The translations under genes and the position numbers were made by a program. DNA of 15,846 nucleotides from an uncultured Agathobaculum sp. (GTDB lineage: Bacteria > Bacillota > Clostridia > Oscillospirales > Butyricicoccaceae). The stretch covers positions 1 to 15,846 of the forward strand of contig CALWJG010000016.1 in the NCBI GenBank assembly GCA_944380945.1, written 5' to 3'. The notes under the pieces were generated by a model, which searched no databases, was not told the DNA's origin, and worked only from the letters and a program-made list of their open reading frames with translations. Numbering within the stretch: the stretch's first letter is position 1; each line of letters begins with the position of its first letter. Of this stretch, positions 6,441 through 13,928 are shown in pieces.

Positions 6441-6490
6441 GCCGAAACCGCGGTTTCGGTCGAGGGGACGCCCCTGCGGCCTACGGCCGC
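6441..6490 (-). repeat. Cluster of GC-rich hairpins before clpP
   Basis: Three dyads follow each other immediately upstream of the clpP ribosome binding site: an 18-base perfect palindrome centred at 6450/6451 (6442-6459), AGGGG/CCCCT (6463-6475) and GCGGCC/GGCCGC (6476-6490). A fourth imperfect hairpin (about 6505-6540) precedes them on the minus strand. No recognisable sigma-A promoter lies between the tig terminator and clpP. The block could be a 5' UTR regulatory structure, an RNA processing site or a palindromic intergenic repeat. Confidence 0.6.
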
Positions 6491-6549
6491 AAAGGCTATT
6501 GCGCCCGATCCGGACAAAAATCCTGATTTTCCCCGAATCGGCCTCTGCA

Positions 6550-6580
6550 TAAAAAGCGCGGGCCAAGCTCGCGCTTTTTA
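6550..6580 (-). terminator. Rho-independent terminator of tig
   Basis: On the minus strand AAAAAGCGCG pairs with CGCGCTTTTT across a nine-base loop (6551-6579), forming an A-stem/U-tract hairpin about 57 bases past the tig stop. A second GC hairpin, GGCGG(C)/GCCGCC, lies at about 6589-6603 just before it. The symmetry would let it work in both directions. Confidence 0.85.
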
Positions 6581-6636
6581 TGAGACAGGCGGCGAAGCCG
6601 CCCGCCTCTTTTCTACTTACTGCACGGATGCGCAGA

Positions 6637-7986
6637 TCACTCCGCGGACTCCTCCGCAGCCTCGGCGCTCTCGCCCTCGTCGGCAGCCTTCTTCTTGGCC
6701 GCGGGCTTCTTGACCTTGGCGTTCTTCTTGAGGAACTCAAGCGCGTTGGTGATCTTCAGATCGCCGGACAGCGCCTCAGCCGACACCATGGCCTTGATCT
6801 TGTCAGCCTCCATGCCGTACTGCTCTGCCATCTTAGCATATTCGTCCTCGAGCTCCTTGTCGGAAACTGCGATATTCTCCAGCTCAGCAACCTTTTCCAG
6901 CGCCAGACGGACCTTGACCTGACGGTCGGCCTGATCGTGGAACATCGCACGGAACGCGCCCATCTCAGTGCCGGTCATCTTGAGGTACTGGTCCAGCTGC
7001 ATGCCCTGCATCTGCAGGCGGTAGCCGAAGTCCTGTACCATCGAGTCGATCTGGCCCTCGACCATGGCCTGCGGGATGTCAGCCTTCATGTCCGCGATCA
7101 CCGCGTCGAGGATCTTCTCCTCCATCGCGTGGTCGGCGGCGTCCTGACGCTCCTTCTTCAGGCGGTCGGTGATCTCCTTCTTGAGGTCGTCCAACGTCTC
7201 GCAGGTGTCGGAAACATCCTTGGCGAACTCGTCGTCCAGCTCAGGCAGAATGGTCTCCTCGACCTTGTGCACCTTGCACTTGAACACGGCTTCCTTGCCG
7301 GCCAGCTCCTTGGCGTGGTACTCCTCCGGGAAGGTGACGACAACGTCCTTCTCGTCGCCCGCCTTGCAGCCGATCAGCTGATCCTCAAAGCCCGGGATAA
7401 AGGTGCCCGAGCCCAGCGTCAGCATATGGTGCTCCGCCTTGCCGCCCTCAAAAGCGACGCCGTCGACAAAGCCCTCAAAGTCGATGTCGACCGTGTCGTT
7501 CTTCTTGGCCTTGCGGTCAACGGTCTCGGTGCGCGCGTTGCGCTGCGCCAGACGGTTCAGCTCCGCCTTGACGTCCGCCGCCGGGACCTTGACGGTCTCC
7601 TTCTCGACCTCGACGCCCTTGTACTCGCCCAGCTCGACCTCCGGCTCGACCGGGACCTTGGCGATGATGGTCAGGCCGCCCTCTTCCGCCGGATCGCCCA
7701 GATCGACGTCCGCACGGCCGACCGGCTTGATGCCGGCCTTCTCGACTGCCATCTCCATGGCGTCCGGATATATGATATTGAAAGCCTCTTCAAAGAACAC
7801 GCCTTCGCCGTACAGCTTTTCGATCATCTTGCGCGGCGCGTGGCCCTTGCGGAAGCCCGGTACCGTGATGTTCTTGCCGGTCTTCTTGAACGCCTTGTCC
7901 TTGGCGGCCTCAAACTCGGCCTTGGTGATTTCGATCGTCAGGGCTACAATGCTGTGCTCCTGCTTTTCCGTGTTTTTCAGTTCCAT
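6637..7986 (-). CDS. tig: Trigger factor, ribosome-associated chaperone
   Basis: This 449-residue nascent-chain chaperone and peptidyl-prolyl isomerase acts at the ribosome exit tunnel. The N-terminal domain has the ribosome-docking signature GFRKGHAP (44-51); the FRK core is intact, while the usual following Lys is His. The FKBP-type PPIase domain spans about 162-244 (NDTVDIDFEGFVDG, GSGTFIPGFEDQL). The helical C-terminal arms follow and end in an Ala/Lys then Glu/Ala-rich tail (about 425-449). I chose the ATG at 7986, ten bases after AAGGAG. An in-frame TTG at 7995 would sit one base from that site and is not credible. The gene has its own promoter and a strong terminator. Confidence 0.96.
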   Translation of the reverse strand: MELKNTEKQEHSIVALTIEITKAEFEAAKDKAFKKTGKNITVPGFRKGHAPRKMIEKLYGEGVFFEEAFNIIYPDAMEMAVEKAGIKPVGRADVDLGDPAEEGGLTIIAKVPVEPEVELGEYKGVEVEKETVKVPAADVKAELNRLAQRNARTETVDRKAKKNDTVDIDFEGFVDGVAFEGGKAEHHMLTLGSGTFIPGFEDQLIGCKAGDEKDVVVTFPEEYHAKELAGKEAVFKCKVHKVEETILPELDDEFAKDVSDTCETLDDLKKEITDRLKKERQDAADHAMEEKILDAVIADMKADIPQAMVEGQIDSMVQDFGYRLQMQGMQLDQYLKMTGTEMGAFRAMFHDQADRQVKVRLALEKVAELENIAVSDKELEDEYAKMAEQYGMEADKIKAMVSAEALSGDLKITNALEFLKKNAKVKKPAAKKKAADEGESAEAAEESAE

Positions 7987-8032
7987 TGTTGCCAAACTCC
8001 TTACTTGTGAATACTTCTATGGTATCTAAAAT

Positions 8033-8061
8033 ATTCTACCAGATTATTTTGTGGATTTCCA
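8033..8061 (-). promoter_or_regulatory. tig promoter with dyad over the -35
   Basis: On the minus strand there is an extended -10, TGGTAGAAT (8033-8041), with a modest -35 TGGAAA (8056-8061) 17 bases away, about 45 bases upstream of the tig start. The -35 lies inside the perfect dyad TGTGGA-TT-TCCACA (8050-8063). No T run follows that dyad on the minus strand, so it looks more like an operator than a terminator. Confidence 0.6.
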
Positions 8062-8070
8062 CACTTTTTT

Positions 8071-8772
8071 CTATTTTTTCAAAAAAACCGGTGTGAAATC
8101 CACATGATCGCCCGACACCAACCGCCACTCGATGCCCTCGTGCACCCCTTCGACCGCCCAGCGCAGGCTGTCCGAGTGCAGATGGCCGTAGATGCAGCGG
8201 CGCACGCCGTAGCGCTGCATCAGCTCGATCATCGGCCCGCAGCGGAAATTCGCGTACAGCGGCGGATAGTGCAGAAAGCAGATGATCTCCTCCGGGTCCT
8301 GCGCCGCGCCCAGCTTTAACGACGCCTCCAGCCGCAGCAGCTCACGGCGGAATATCTTCTCGTTGTGCGGGTCGGAGAAATCCTCCTCAAACGGCCAGCC
8401 CCGCGTGCCGCACAGCGCGGTCCTTCCGTAGAAAAAACAGTTGTTGTGCAGAAAATCCATGGTGGTAAAGCCGTTTGCGTCCAGAAAGCGGTGCATTTTG
8501 GCTGCGGTCTCCCACCAGAGGTCGTGGTTGCCTTTCAGGATGATCTTTTTGCCCGGCAGGCTTTCGATGAGCGCGAAATCGCCCTTTGCCTCCTCCAGAC
8601 TGATGCCCCACGAGATGTCCCCGCCCAGCACGACCGTATCCTCCGGCGCGATCAGCGCCTTCCAGCGCGTCACGATCTTTTCCGTGTAGCCCTGCCAGCG
8701 GCCGCCGAAGATGTCCATGGGTTTTTCCACGCCCGTCGCCAGATGCAGGTCGGCCAGCGTATACAGCGCCAT
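8071..8772 (-). CDS. Calcineurin-like metallophosphoesterase
   Basis: This 233-residue predicted phosphohydrolase has the full set of dimetal motifs of the calcineurin-like superfamily: DLH (8-10), GGD (50-52), GNHD (81-84), His168 in FLHYP and GHLH (196-199). The GDISWG and GNHDLWW segments match the COG1768-type branch of predicted phosphohydrolases. The true substrate (phosphoprotein, nucleotide or other phosphoester) cannot be read from the sequence. No signal peptide is present, so it is cytoplasmic. It starts two bases after the thrC stop, using an AAGGA site inside the end of thrC, and is the last gene of the lepB operon. I see no clear terminator after it, so read-through into tig is possible. 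Confidence 0.9.
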   Translation of the reverse strand: MALYTLADLHLATGVEKPMDIFGGRWQGYTEKIVTRWKALIAPEDTVVLGGDISWGISLEEAKGDFALIESLPGKKIILKGNHDLWWETAAKMHRFLDANGFTTMDFLHNNCFFYGRTALCGTRGWPFEEDFSDPHNEKIFRRELLRLEASLKLGAAQDPEEIICFLHYPPLYANFRCGPMIELMQRYGVRRCIYGHLHSDSLRWAVEGVHEGIEWRLVSGDHVDFTPVFLKK

Positions 8773-8774
8773 GC

Positions 8775-10268
8775 TTACAGGTCCTTCAGCAGGCTGACCG
8801 TCGAGAGGATGTCCGCCTTGTCCACCACGCGGTCAAAGCGCGGCGCCTTGCCCGCGAGCGCGGCGAGCGGCGCGGGCGCCGGCACGCCCGTCAGCCCGGT
8901 CAGCATATCCAGCTGGGTCACGTCGTCCTTTTCGAGTGTGCCGCCCATCGCCTCGATGACCGAGCGGCAGAACTTGAACGGCGACGCCGTGGACGCGATC
9001 ACGGTCGGGGTCTTGTCGCCCGTGCGCGCGCGGTAGTCCTCGTACACGCGGACCGCGACCGCCGTGTGCGGGTCGCACAGATAGCGCTCGTTCTCCCACA
9101 GCGCACGGATGGTCTCCGCGGCCTGCGCATCGTCGCAGCAGCCCGCATCGAAGTCCGCGTCGATCTTCGCGAACACCTCCGCCGCCACCTGATAGCTGCC
9201 CTCCTTTGCGAGCTTGTCCATCAGGCCGGCGACCAGCTTGTCGTCGTAATCCGAAGCGAAAAACAGCAGGCGCTCGAGGTTGGACGAGATCAGGATGTCC
9301 ATCGAGGGCGAGGTGGTGGTGTAGAAATCGCGGTTCTTGTCATAGCTGCCGCCCTTTTTGAAAAAGTCGGTCAGCACGTTGTTGCGGTTGGAGGCGCAGA
9401 TCAGCTTGCCCACCGGCAGGCCCATCCGCTTCGCGATATACGCCGCAAGGATGTTGCCGAAGTTGCCGGTCGGGACGCAGATGTTGATCTTTTCGCCCAT
9501 TTTGACCGCGCCGCTCCCCACCATATCGCAGTAGGCGGAGATATAGTACGCGATCTGCGGCGCGAGGCGGCCCCAGTTGATCGAGTTGGCCGACGACAGC
9601 ATCATGCCGTCCCGGTCGAGCTGCGCGCGGGTCTGCTCGTCGGTGAAAATGCGCTTGACCGCGCTCTGCGCGTCGTCAAAATTGCCGCGGATGGCCACGA
9701 CCTCGACGTTCGCGCCCTCCTGCGTCACCATCTGCAGCTTCTGCATGGGCGACACGCCGTCCACCGGGTAGTATACCATGATCTTGGTGCCCTCGACGTC
9801 GTGGAAGCCGTCCAGCGCGGCCTTGCCCGTGTCGCCCGAGGTGGCGACCAGGATGCACGCCGTGCGCGTCTCGCCCGTCTTGCGCAGCGAGGCGGTCAGC
9901 AGGTGCGGCAGGATCTGCAGCGCCATGTCCTTGAACGCGCAGGTCGGCCCGTGCCACAGCTCGAGCAGGTGCTTGCCGTCCGCCAGCGGCACGACCGGCG
10001 CGGTGTTCCCGCCACCGAACTTGTCGTCCGCATACGCCTTGGCCGCATATCCCGCCAGCTCCTCGCCCGAAAAATCGGTCAGGAACTTGCCGAGCACGCG
10101 CGCCGCGCGGCCCTTGTAATCCAGATTGGCCATGGCGTGCCAGTCCTCCGCGGTCAGCGCTGGAAAGGCCGTCGGGCAGTACAGGCCGCCGTCCGGCGCG
10201 ATGCCGTTTGCGATCGCATAGGCCGCGGATACCTTGCGGGATTTGTCCCTTGTGCTTACGTAATCCAT
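8775..10268 (-). CDS. thrC: Threonine synthase
   Basis: This 497-residue PLP enzyme converts O-phosphohomoserine and water to threonine and phosphate, the last step of threonine synthesis. The N-terminal motif MDYVSTRDKS and the segment GIAPDGGLYCP are typical of ThrC. The Schiff-base lysine is Lys113 in TCAFKDMALQ. The phosphate/PLP-binding ATSGDTGKAAL follows at about 142-152, and VPTGNFGN comes later. The length fits the long ThrC class. I chose the ATG at 10268 because GGAGG lies six bases upstream. The frame stays open for another 19 codons to 10325 but would run through leader hairpins. Other threonine-pathway genes are not in the window. Confidence 0.96.
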   Translation of the reverse strand: MDYVSTRDKSRKVSAAYAIANGIAPDGGLYCPTAFPALTAEDWHAMANLDYKGRAARVLGKFLTDFSGEELAGYAAKAYADDKFGGGNTAPVVPLADGKHLLELWHGPTCAFKDMALQILPHLLTASLRKTGETRTACILVATSGDTGKAALDGFHDVEGTKIMVYYPVDGVSPMQKLQMVTQEGANVEVVAIRGNFDDAQSAVKRIFTDEQTRAQLDRDGMMLSSANSINWGRLAPQIAYYISAYCDMVGSGAVKMGEKINICVPTGNFGNILAAYIAKRMGLPVGKLICASNRNNVLTDFFKKGGSYDKNRDFYTTTSPSMDILISSNLERLLFFASDYDDKLVAGLMDKLAKEGSYQVAAEVFAKIDADFDAGCCDDAQAAETIRALWENERYLCDPHTAVAVRVYEDYRARTGDKTPTVIASTASPFKFCRSVIEAMGGTLEKDDVTQLDMLTGLTGVPAPAPLAALAGKAPRFDRVVDKADILSTVSLLKDL

Positions 10269-10287
10269 AAATAACCTCCGGTTTGCC

Positions 10288-10346
10288 GCGGATGCCGTGC
10301 ATCCGCAGCGTGTATTTCTATCCATACACGCGCCCCTGCGGGCGCG
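10288..10346 (-). promoter_or_regulatory. Three-hairpin leader before thrC
   Basis: In the 89 bases between the dipeptidase stop and thrC, three inverted repeats occur. C has a 7-bp stem (10329-10335 with 10340-10346). B has an 8-bp stem with an 8-base loop (10308-10315 with 10324-10331). A has a perfect 8-bp stem (10288-10295 with 10299-10306) ending about 10 bases from the thrC ribosome binding site. B and C share 10329-10331, so they compete. There is no T run, so none is a simple terminator, and the space is too short for a T-box. Confidence 0.55.
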
Positions 10347-10357
10347 GATTTCTCATT

Positions 10358-11326
10358 TCAAAGCACGCGCTTGATAAACGCCGCTGCGTTGTCGTAAAAC
10401 AGCCCGTTGACCGCGCGCTCGGTGTAGCCCAGCGCCAGCATGCGGTCGGCCAGCCGGTACAGGTCGCCCAGCCCGTCGATGCCCGCGGGCAGCTGGTCGC
10501 AGCCGTCAAAGTCACAGCCGAGCGCGACCGTCTTTTCCCCGTACATGCCGAGGAAGCGCTCGATGTGGTCGATCACGTCGTCGATCACCGAATCGCTCTG
10601 CCGCACGAGGAAGGGCGTATACAGGTTGACGCCGACGAGCCCCTTTCGCCGCGCGATCTCGGCGAACTGCCGGTCGGTCAGGTTGCGGGGGTGACGGCAC
10701 AGCGCGCGCGAATCGCTGTGCGTGGCGACGAACGGCCCGTCGATCGTCTCGCACACGTCCCAGAACCCCCGTTCGGACAGGTGGGACACATCGACGATGA
10801 TCCCCTTTGCCGCGCAGTCCCGCACGAGCCGCTTCCCCTCCGCGGTCAACCCCTCGTCCTGATCGATCACCGCCGGGCAGCCGTAGCGGCTGCGGTAATT
10901 CCAGACGAGGGTGATCAGGCGCACGCCCGCGTCGTAGGCGCAATCCAGCGCGTCCGGGCGGTCGGGCAGCAGCTCCGCCCCCTCAACAGACAGGAACGCG
11001 GCCGCCCGGCCCGACTGCACCGCCGCATCCAGATCCGCGGCGCAGGTGCAGAACGCCAGCCAGTCGGCGTTCGCGGCGAACTCGCGCCTTGCCGTTTGCA
11101 GCATGCGGTCAAACCGCTCGTCCGCCGGATGGTCGAGCAGGCAGTCCCGCCCCTTCGCCAGCTCCGCGGACGGCGCGCGCGTCCCGCAGAACAGCGCGAA
11201 GAACTGCGCATACCGGCCGTACCGCTGCGCAGCCGCACGGTTCACATGCAGGTCGTTTTCCCGCAGCCGCCTGCCGGTCTCGCAGCATTCATACAGGGTG
11301 TCACAGTGCAGGTCGAACAGGTTCAT
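10358..11326 (-). CDS. Membrane dipeptidase family peptidase (M19)
   Basis: This 322-residue zinc dipeptidase resembles renal dipeptidase. The metal ligands are visible in order: HCD (His7, Asp9), Glu115 in LSVEGAE, His182 in VDVSHLS and His203 in ATHSDSRALC, followed by the family hallmark HPRNLTD. The GCDFDG segment lies near the C terminus. No signal peptide is seen despite the family name, so it is probably cytoplasmic and hydrolyses dipeptides, possibly including D-amino-acid dipeptides; that is inference. I chose the ATG at 11326, which gives the canonical MNLFDLHCDTL start, with GGAGG six bases upstream. It starts two bases past the yraN stop, inside a tight operon. Confidence 0.93.
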   Translation of the reverse strand: MNLFDLHCDTLYECCETGRRLRENDLHVNRAAAQRYGRYAQFFALFCGTRAPSAELAKGRDCLLDHPADERFDRMLQTARREFAANADWLAFCTCAADLDAAVQSGRAAAFLSVEGAELLPDRPDALDCAYDAGVRLITLVWNYRSRYGCPAVIDQDEGLTAEGKRLVRDCAAKGIIVDVSHLSERGFWDVCETIDGPFVATHSDSRALCRHPRNLTDRQFAEIARRKGLVGVNLYTPFLVRQSDSVIDDVIDHIERFLGMYGEKTVALGCDFDGCDQLPAGIDGLGDLYRLADRMLALGYTERAVNGLFYDNAAAFIKRVL

Positions 11327-11328
11327 TC

Positions 11329-11679
11329 TCACCCTCCAAACGCATTCTCCCAATGGCGCAGGCGCGGCGGCAGGGGCGCACCCTCCTCGCCGTACACCTC
11401 GATCACGTCAAACCGCGGCTGCAGCGCGGACGGATGGCGCTGCAGCCATTCCGCGGCCGCCGCCAGAATACGCGCCTGCTTTGCCGGCGTGACGAACTCG
11501 CGCGCCGCCGCAAAGCGGTCGCTCTTCCGCGTCTTGACCTCGACGAATACAATATATTTGCCCTGCCGCGCGATGATGTCGATCTCGCCCAGCCGGGTGC
11601 GGAAATTCACATCCTCGACCGCGTATCCGCGGCCCTCGAGGAATGCCCGCGCCGCCCGTTCGCCCCACGCGCCCCTCAT
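11329..11679 (-). CDS. yraN: YraN family (UPF0102) endonuclease-like protein
   Basis: This 116-residue protein of the UPF0102/YraN family has a Holliday-junction-resolvase-like PD-(D/E)xK fold. The N-terminal GERAARAFLEGRGY helix is followed by the nuclease core GEIDIIA (Glu32, Asp34) and FVEVKTR (Glu47, Lys49). The molecular role is not established for the family. The start overlaps the rnhB stop in an ATGA, and the rnhB-yraN pairing is common in bacteria, which supports a nucleic-acid function. The end carries the ribosome binding site of the dipeptidase gene. Confidence 0.93.
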   Translation of the reverse strand: MRGAWGERAARAFLEGRGYAVEDVNFRTRLGEIDIIARQGKYIVFVEVKTRKSDRFAAAREFVTPAKQARILAAAAEWLQRHPSALQPRFDVIEVYGEEGAPLPPRLRHWENAFGG

Positions 11680-12293
11680 CGCGGCGCGTCCGGATGCTTC
11701 TCGTAAAACTTTTTGAGAAAGCTCATCCGGTGGATCGGACAGGGGCCATGCGCCAGCAGGGCCTCGTCATGCGCGCGGGTCTCATAGCCCTTGTGCTTTT
11801 CAAAGCCGTACGCCGGGTAGCGCTCGGCAAACTGCCGCATCAGGCGGTCCCTCGTCACCTTGGCGACAATGGACGCCGCCGCGACCGAGGGGATCTTCCC
11901 ATCCCCCGCGACCACGCATTCGTGCGGCAGGCTGAGCCCCTCCGACCGGTTGCCGTCCACATAGACGAAATCCGCCGGGTGCGGCAGTCCCTCGACCGCC
12001 TGCCGCATGGCGCGGTAGGTGGCCTGCAGGATGTTGATCTCGTCGATGGTCTTTTCGTCCACAAGCGACACCGACCACGCAAGCGCCTCGCGGGTGATAA
12101 CCTCGAACAGCGCTTCGCGCTTTTTCTCGCTGAGCTTTTTGGAGTCGTTCAGCCCCTCGATCACAATCCCGCCCGGCAGGATGACCGCCGCCGCGCATAC
12201 CGGCCCCGCGACCGGCCCGCGGCCGGCCTCGTCCACCCCGCACACCGCGGAGTACCCCTGCGCCCAGGCTCTTTCTTCAAATTCCCATGTCAT
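11676..12293 (-). CDS. rnhB: Ribonuclease HII
   Basis: This 205-residue enzyme cuts RNA in RNA/DNA hybrids, including single ribonucleotides in DNA. The DEDD-type metal residues are seen as Asp21-Glu22 in GVDEAGRGPVAGPV, Asp113 in YVDGN and Asp149 in KVTRDR. The DSKKLS and SVAAASIVAK blocks are also present. I prefer the ATG at 12293 (MTWEFEERAW), behind a modest GGGGA site. An in-frame TTG at 12329 would add 12 residues with no conserved content and would run through a GCGCGC hairpin (12308-12323). It is 45 bases after rbgA and overlaps yraN by four bases. Confidence 0.95.
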   Translation of the reverse strand: MTWEFEERAWAQGYSAVCGVDEAGRGPVAGPVCAAAVILPGGIVIEGLNDSKKLSEKKREALFEVITREALAWSVSLVDEKTIDEINILQATYRAMRQAVEGLPHPADFVYVDGNRSEGLSLPHECVVAGDGKIPSVAAASIVAKVTRDRLMRQFAERYPAYGFEKHKGYETRAHDEALLAHGPCPIHRMSFLKKFYEKHPDAPR

Positions 12294-12338
12294 ATCATCA
12301 AATCCCCGCGCGCCGCAGCGCGCCGTCAAACCGTGGTT

Positions 12339-13193
12339 TTAATCGACGTTTTCCAGCGTGATCCGCCCCAGCACGCCCCCGCGGAACTCATCGAGCAGGA
12401 TATGCGCCATGCGCTCGGTGTCGATCTCGCCGCCGCGCAGCAGAAAGCCGCGCCGCCGTCCCGCCTGCTGCAGCAGGTCGTAGCCGAGAAAATCGCTCTC
12501 CGCCGGGATCTCGACGCGGTAGCGGTCGATGATCGCCTGCGGCGCCTGCTGGGCGAGCAGCTCCATCAGCTTGCAGCCAAGCGTCTCCACATCCAGAATA
12601 TCGTCCTTGATCGCGCCTGTGCACGCCAGCAGGATGCCCACGCGCTCATCGTCGAACTTGGGCCACAGGATGCCCGGCGTGTCGAGCAGGTCGATGCCGC
12701 CCTCCACGCGGAACCACTGGCTGCCGCGCGTCACGCCCGGCTTGTCCGCCGCCTTGGCAGACTTGCGGCCGAGGATGCGATTGATAAAGGTGGATTTGCC
12801 CACGTTCGGGATGCCGACCACCATCACACGCACCGCCTTGCCCACAAGACCCTTTTCGTTCCACTGGGCGATCTTATCCGCCAGCAGCGTGCGCACTGCG
12901 TTTGCGAACGCCTGCGTGCCCGTACCAGCGCGGCTGTCGGTCTCGATGACTGCCATGCCCTGGCTGCGGAAGTATTTTGCCCACTCCGCGGTCTTTTTCG
13001 GGTCCGCCAGATCGATGCGGTTGAGGATCATCAACCGCGGCTTGCCCGCGGCGATCTCGTCCATATCCGGGTTGCGCGACACCTGCGGGATGCGCGCGTC
13101 CACGACCTCGCAGACCGCGTCCACCTGCTTGATATACTCCGCCATCTGCCGGCGGGTCCGGGTCATATGCCCGGGATACCATTGAATGTTCAT
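12339..13193 (-). CDS. rbgA: Ribosome biogenesis GTPase RbgA/YlqF
   Basis: This 284-residue circularly permuted GTPase is required for a late step of 50S assembly in Bacillus. The G motifs appear in permuted order: G4 NRID (58-61, usually NKxD), G5 TDSRAG (85-90), G1 GIPNVGKS (127-134), G2 Thr155 in PGVTRG, and G3 DTPG (171-174). The N-terminal IQWYPGHM is the family signature. The C-terminal ANTAR-like domain follows (about 190-284). It starts two bases after the lepB stop with a weak ribosome binding site (GGTGG), so translation is probably coupled to lepB. It sits in a lepB-rbgA-rnhB order typical of Firmicutes. Confidence 0.96.
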   Translation of the reverse strand: MNIQWYPGHMTRTRRQMAEYIKQVDAVCEVVDARIPQVSRNPDMDEIAAGKPRLMILNRIDLADPKKTAEWAKYFRSQGMAVIETDSRAGTGTQAFANAVRTLLADKIAQWNEKGLVGKAVRVMVVGIPNVGKSTFINRILGRKSAKAADKPGVTRGSQWFRVEGGIDLLDTPGILWPKFDDERVGILLACTGAIKDDILDVETLGCKLMELLAQQAPQAIIDRYRVEIPAESDFLGYDLLQQAGRRRGFLLRGGEIDTERMAHILLDEFRGGVLGRITLENVD

Positions 13194-13195
13194 CG

Positions 13196-13777
13196 TTACG
13201 CCACCGATCCGAATTCGCTGAACGGATAGACCACGTTCAGCACATGTCCCAGGATATACCGTTCATCCACCATGCCGAGCGCCGCCCACCGACTATCGGT
13301 GGAGGCGTTGCGGTTGTCGCCCATGACGAACACGCAGCCCTCGGGCACGGTCTGGGGATAGGCGATATCACCCATATTCTCCAGCGTGTTGATTTTTTCC
13401 GCGATATAGGGCTCGTCGAGCACCTCGCCGTTGACGATCACATCGCCGCTCGCGGGGTCGATGTCAACCGTGTCGCCGCCCGTGGCGATGATGCGCTTGA
13501 CGATCGGCTGGTCGCCGTAAAAGCCCTCCTTGCGCAGCACGACGATGTCGCCCCGCGCCGGGTCATAATTCAGGTTGCTCACCAGCATGATGCTGTGGTC
13601 CTCGAGCGTCGGATACATGGACGAGCCGTCCACGCCGATCAGGCGCACGAAAAAGGTGAATACCACAACAAAAAATATCAGCACAGCCATCAGGGATTCG
13701 CCCCAGCCGAACAGCTCGCTGGAAAAGCGCCCCTCCGCTTTCTTTTTCTTCTTCTTTTCCGTTTGGGTCTCCTGCAT
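13196..13777 (-). CDS. lepB: Signal peptidase I
   Basis: This 193-residue membrane serine peptidase removes signal peptides from exported proteins. A Lys-rich cytoplasmic N terminus (residues 8-13 are all lysine) precedes one transmembrane segment (about 28-46). The catalytic Ser is Ser53 in GSSMYPTL, and the general base is Lys94 in VKRIIATGGD. Box E is GDNRNASTDSR (153-163). One membrane span is the Gram-positive type. The ATG start has GGAGG seven bases upstream. It is the first gene of the operon, and its promoter is at 13814-13842. Confidence 0.96.
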   Translation of the reverse strand: MQETQTEKKKKKKAEGRFSSELFGWGESLMAVLIFFVVVFTFFVRLIGVDGSSMYPTLEDHSIMLVSNLNYDPARGDIVVLRKEGFYGDQPIVKRIIATGGDTVDIDPASGDVIVNGEVLDEPYIAEKINTLENMGDIAYPQTVPEGCVFVMGDNRNASTDSRWAALGMVDERYILGHVLNVVYPFSEFGSVA

Positions 13778-13813
13778 TGCGATTCCTCCAGAAATAGATA
13801 AGCATACGGATTT

Positions 13814-13842
13814 ATTATAGCGTTATCCGCCCCCGAGCGCAA
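13814..13842 (-). promoter_or_regulatory. Promoter of the lepB operon
   Basis: On the minus strand a perfect TATAAT (13814-13819) is separated by 17 bases from TTGCGC (13837-13842). The predicted start is about 30 bases before lepB. It lies between the rplS terminator and lepB, and no other clear promoter is seen down to tig, so it probably serves all seven genes. Confidence 0.75.
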
Positions 13843-13884
13843 GGAAAAAACGAAAATTCCTCGGGTGTGATCGAACTGGAACGC

Positions 13885-13914
13885 AAAAACGGGGAGCTTA
13901 CGCTCCCCGTTTTT
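13885..13914 (-). terminator. Rho-independent terminator of rplS
   Basis: A perfect 13-bp inverted repeat (13885-13897 with 13902-13914) with a four-base loop has an A-stem on one side and a U-tract on the other. It lies 15 bases past the rplS stop on the minus strand and separates rplS from the lepB operon. The symmetry makes it potentially bidirectional. Confidence 0.92.
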
Positions 13915-13928
13915 GTTTGGCTCTTTGA

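Noticed and set aside
6433..6636. CIRCE or CtsR heat-shock operator before clpP
   Set aside because: Neither TTAGCACTC-N9-GAGTGCTAA nor the GGTCAAA tandem repeat is present. The palindromes there have different cores.
6580..8010. Long plus-strand open frame opposite tig (also 9066-10274 opposite thrC and 11643-13229 opposite rnhB/rbgA)
   Set aside because: Antisense shadows of strongly recognised genes, with no domains of their own.
6469..10341. Shared 11-mer CGCCCCTGCGG as proof of a REP element family
   Set aside because: In a GC-rich window of this size several 11-base matches are expected by chance, so it is only mentioned as a lead to test genome-wide.
10269..10357. T-box riboswitch or threonine attenuator before thrC
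   Set aside because: The space is only 89 bases, with no T-box sequence, no specifier loop, no U-tract terminator and no Thr-codon leader peptide.
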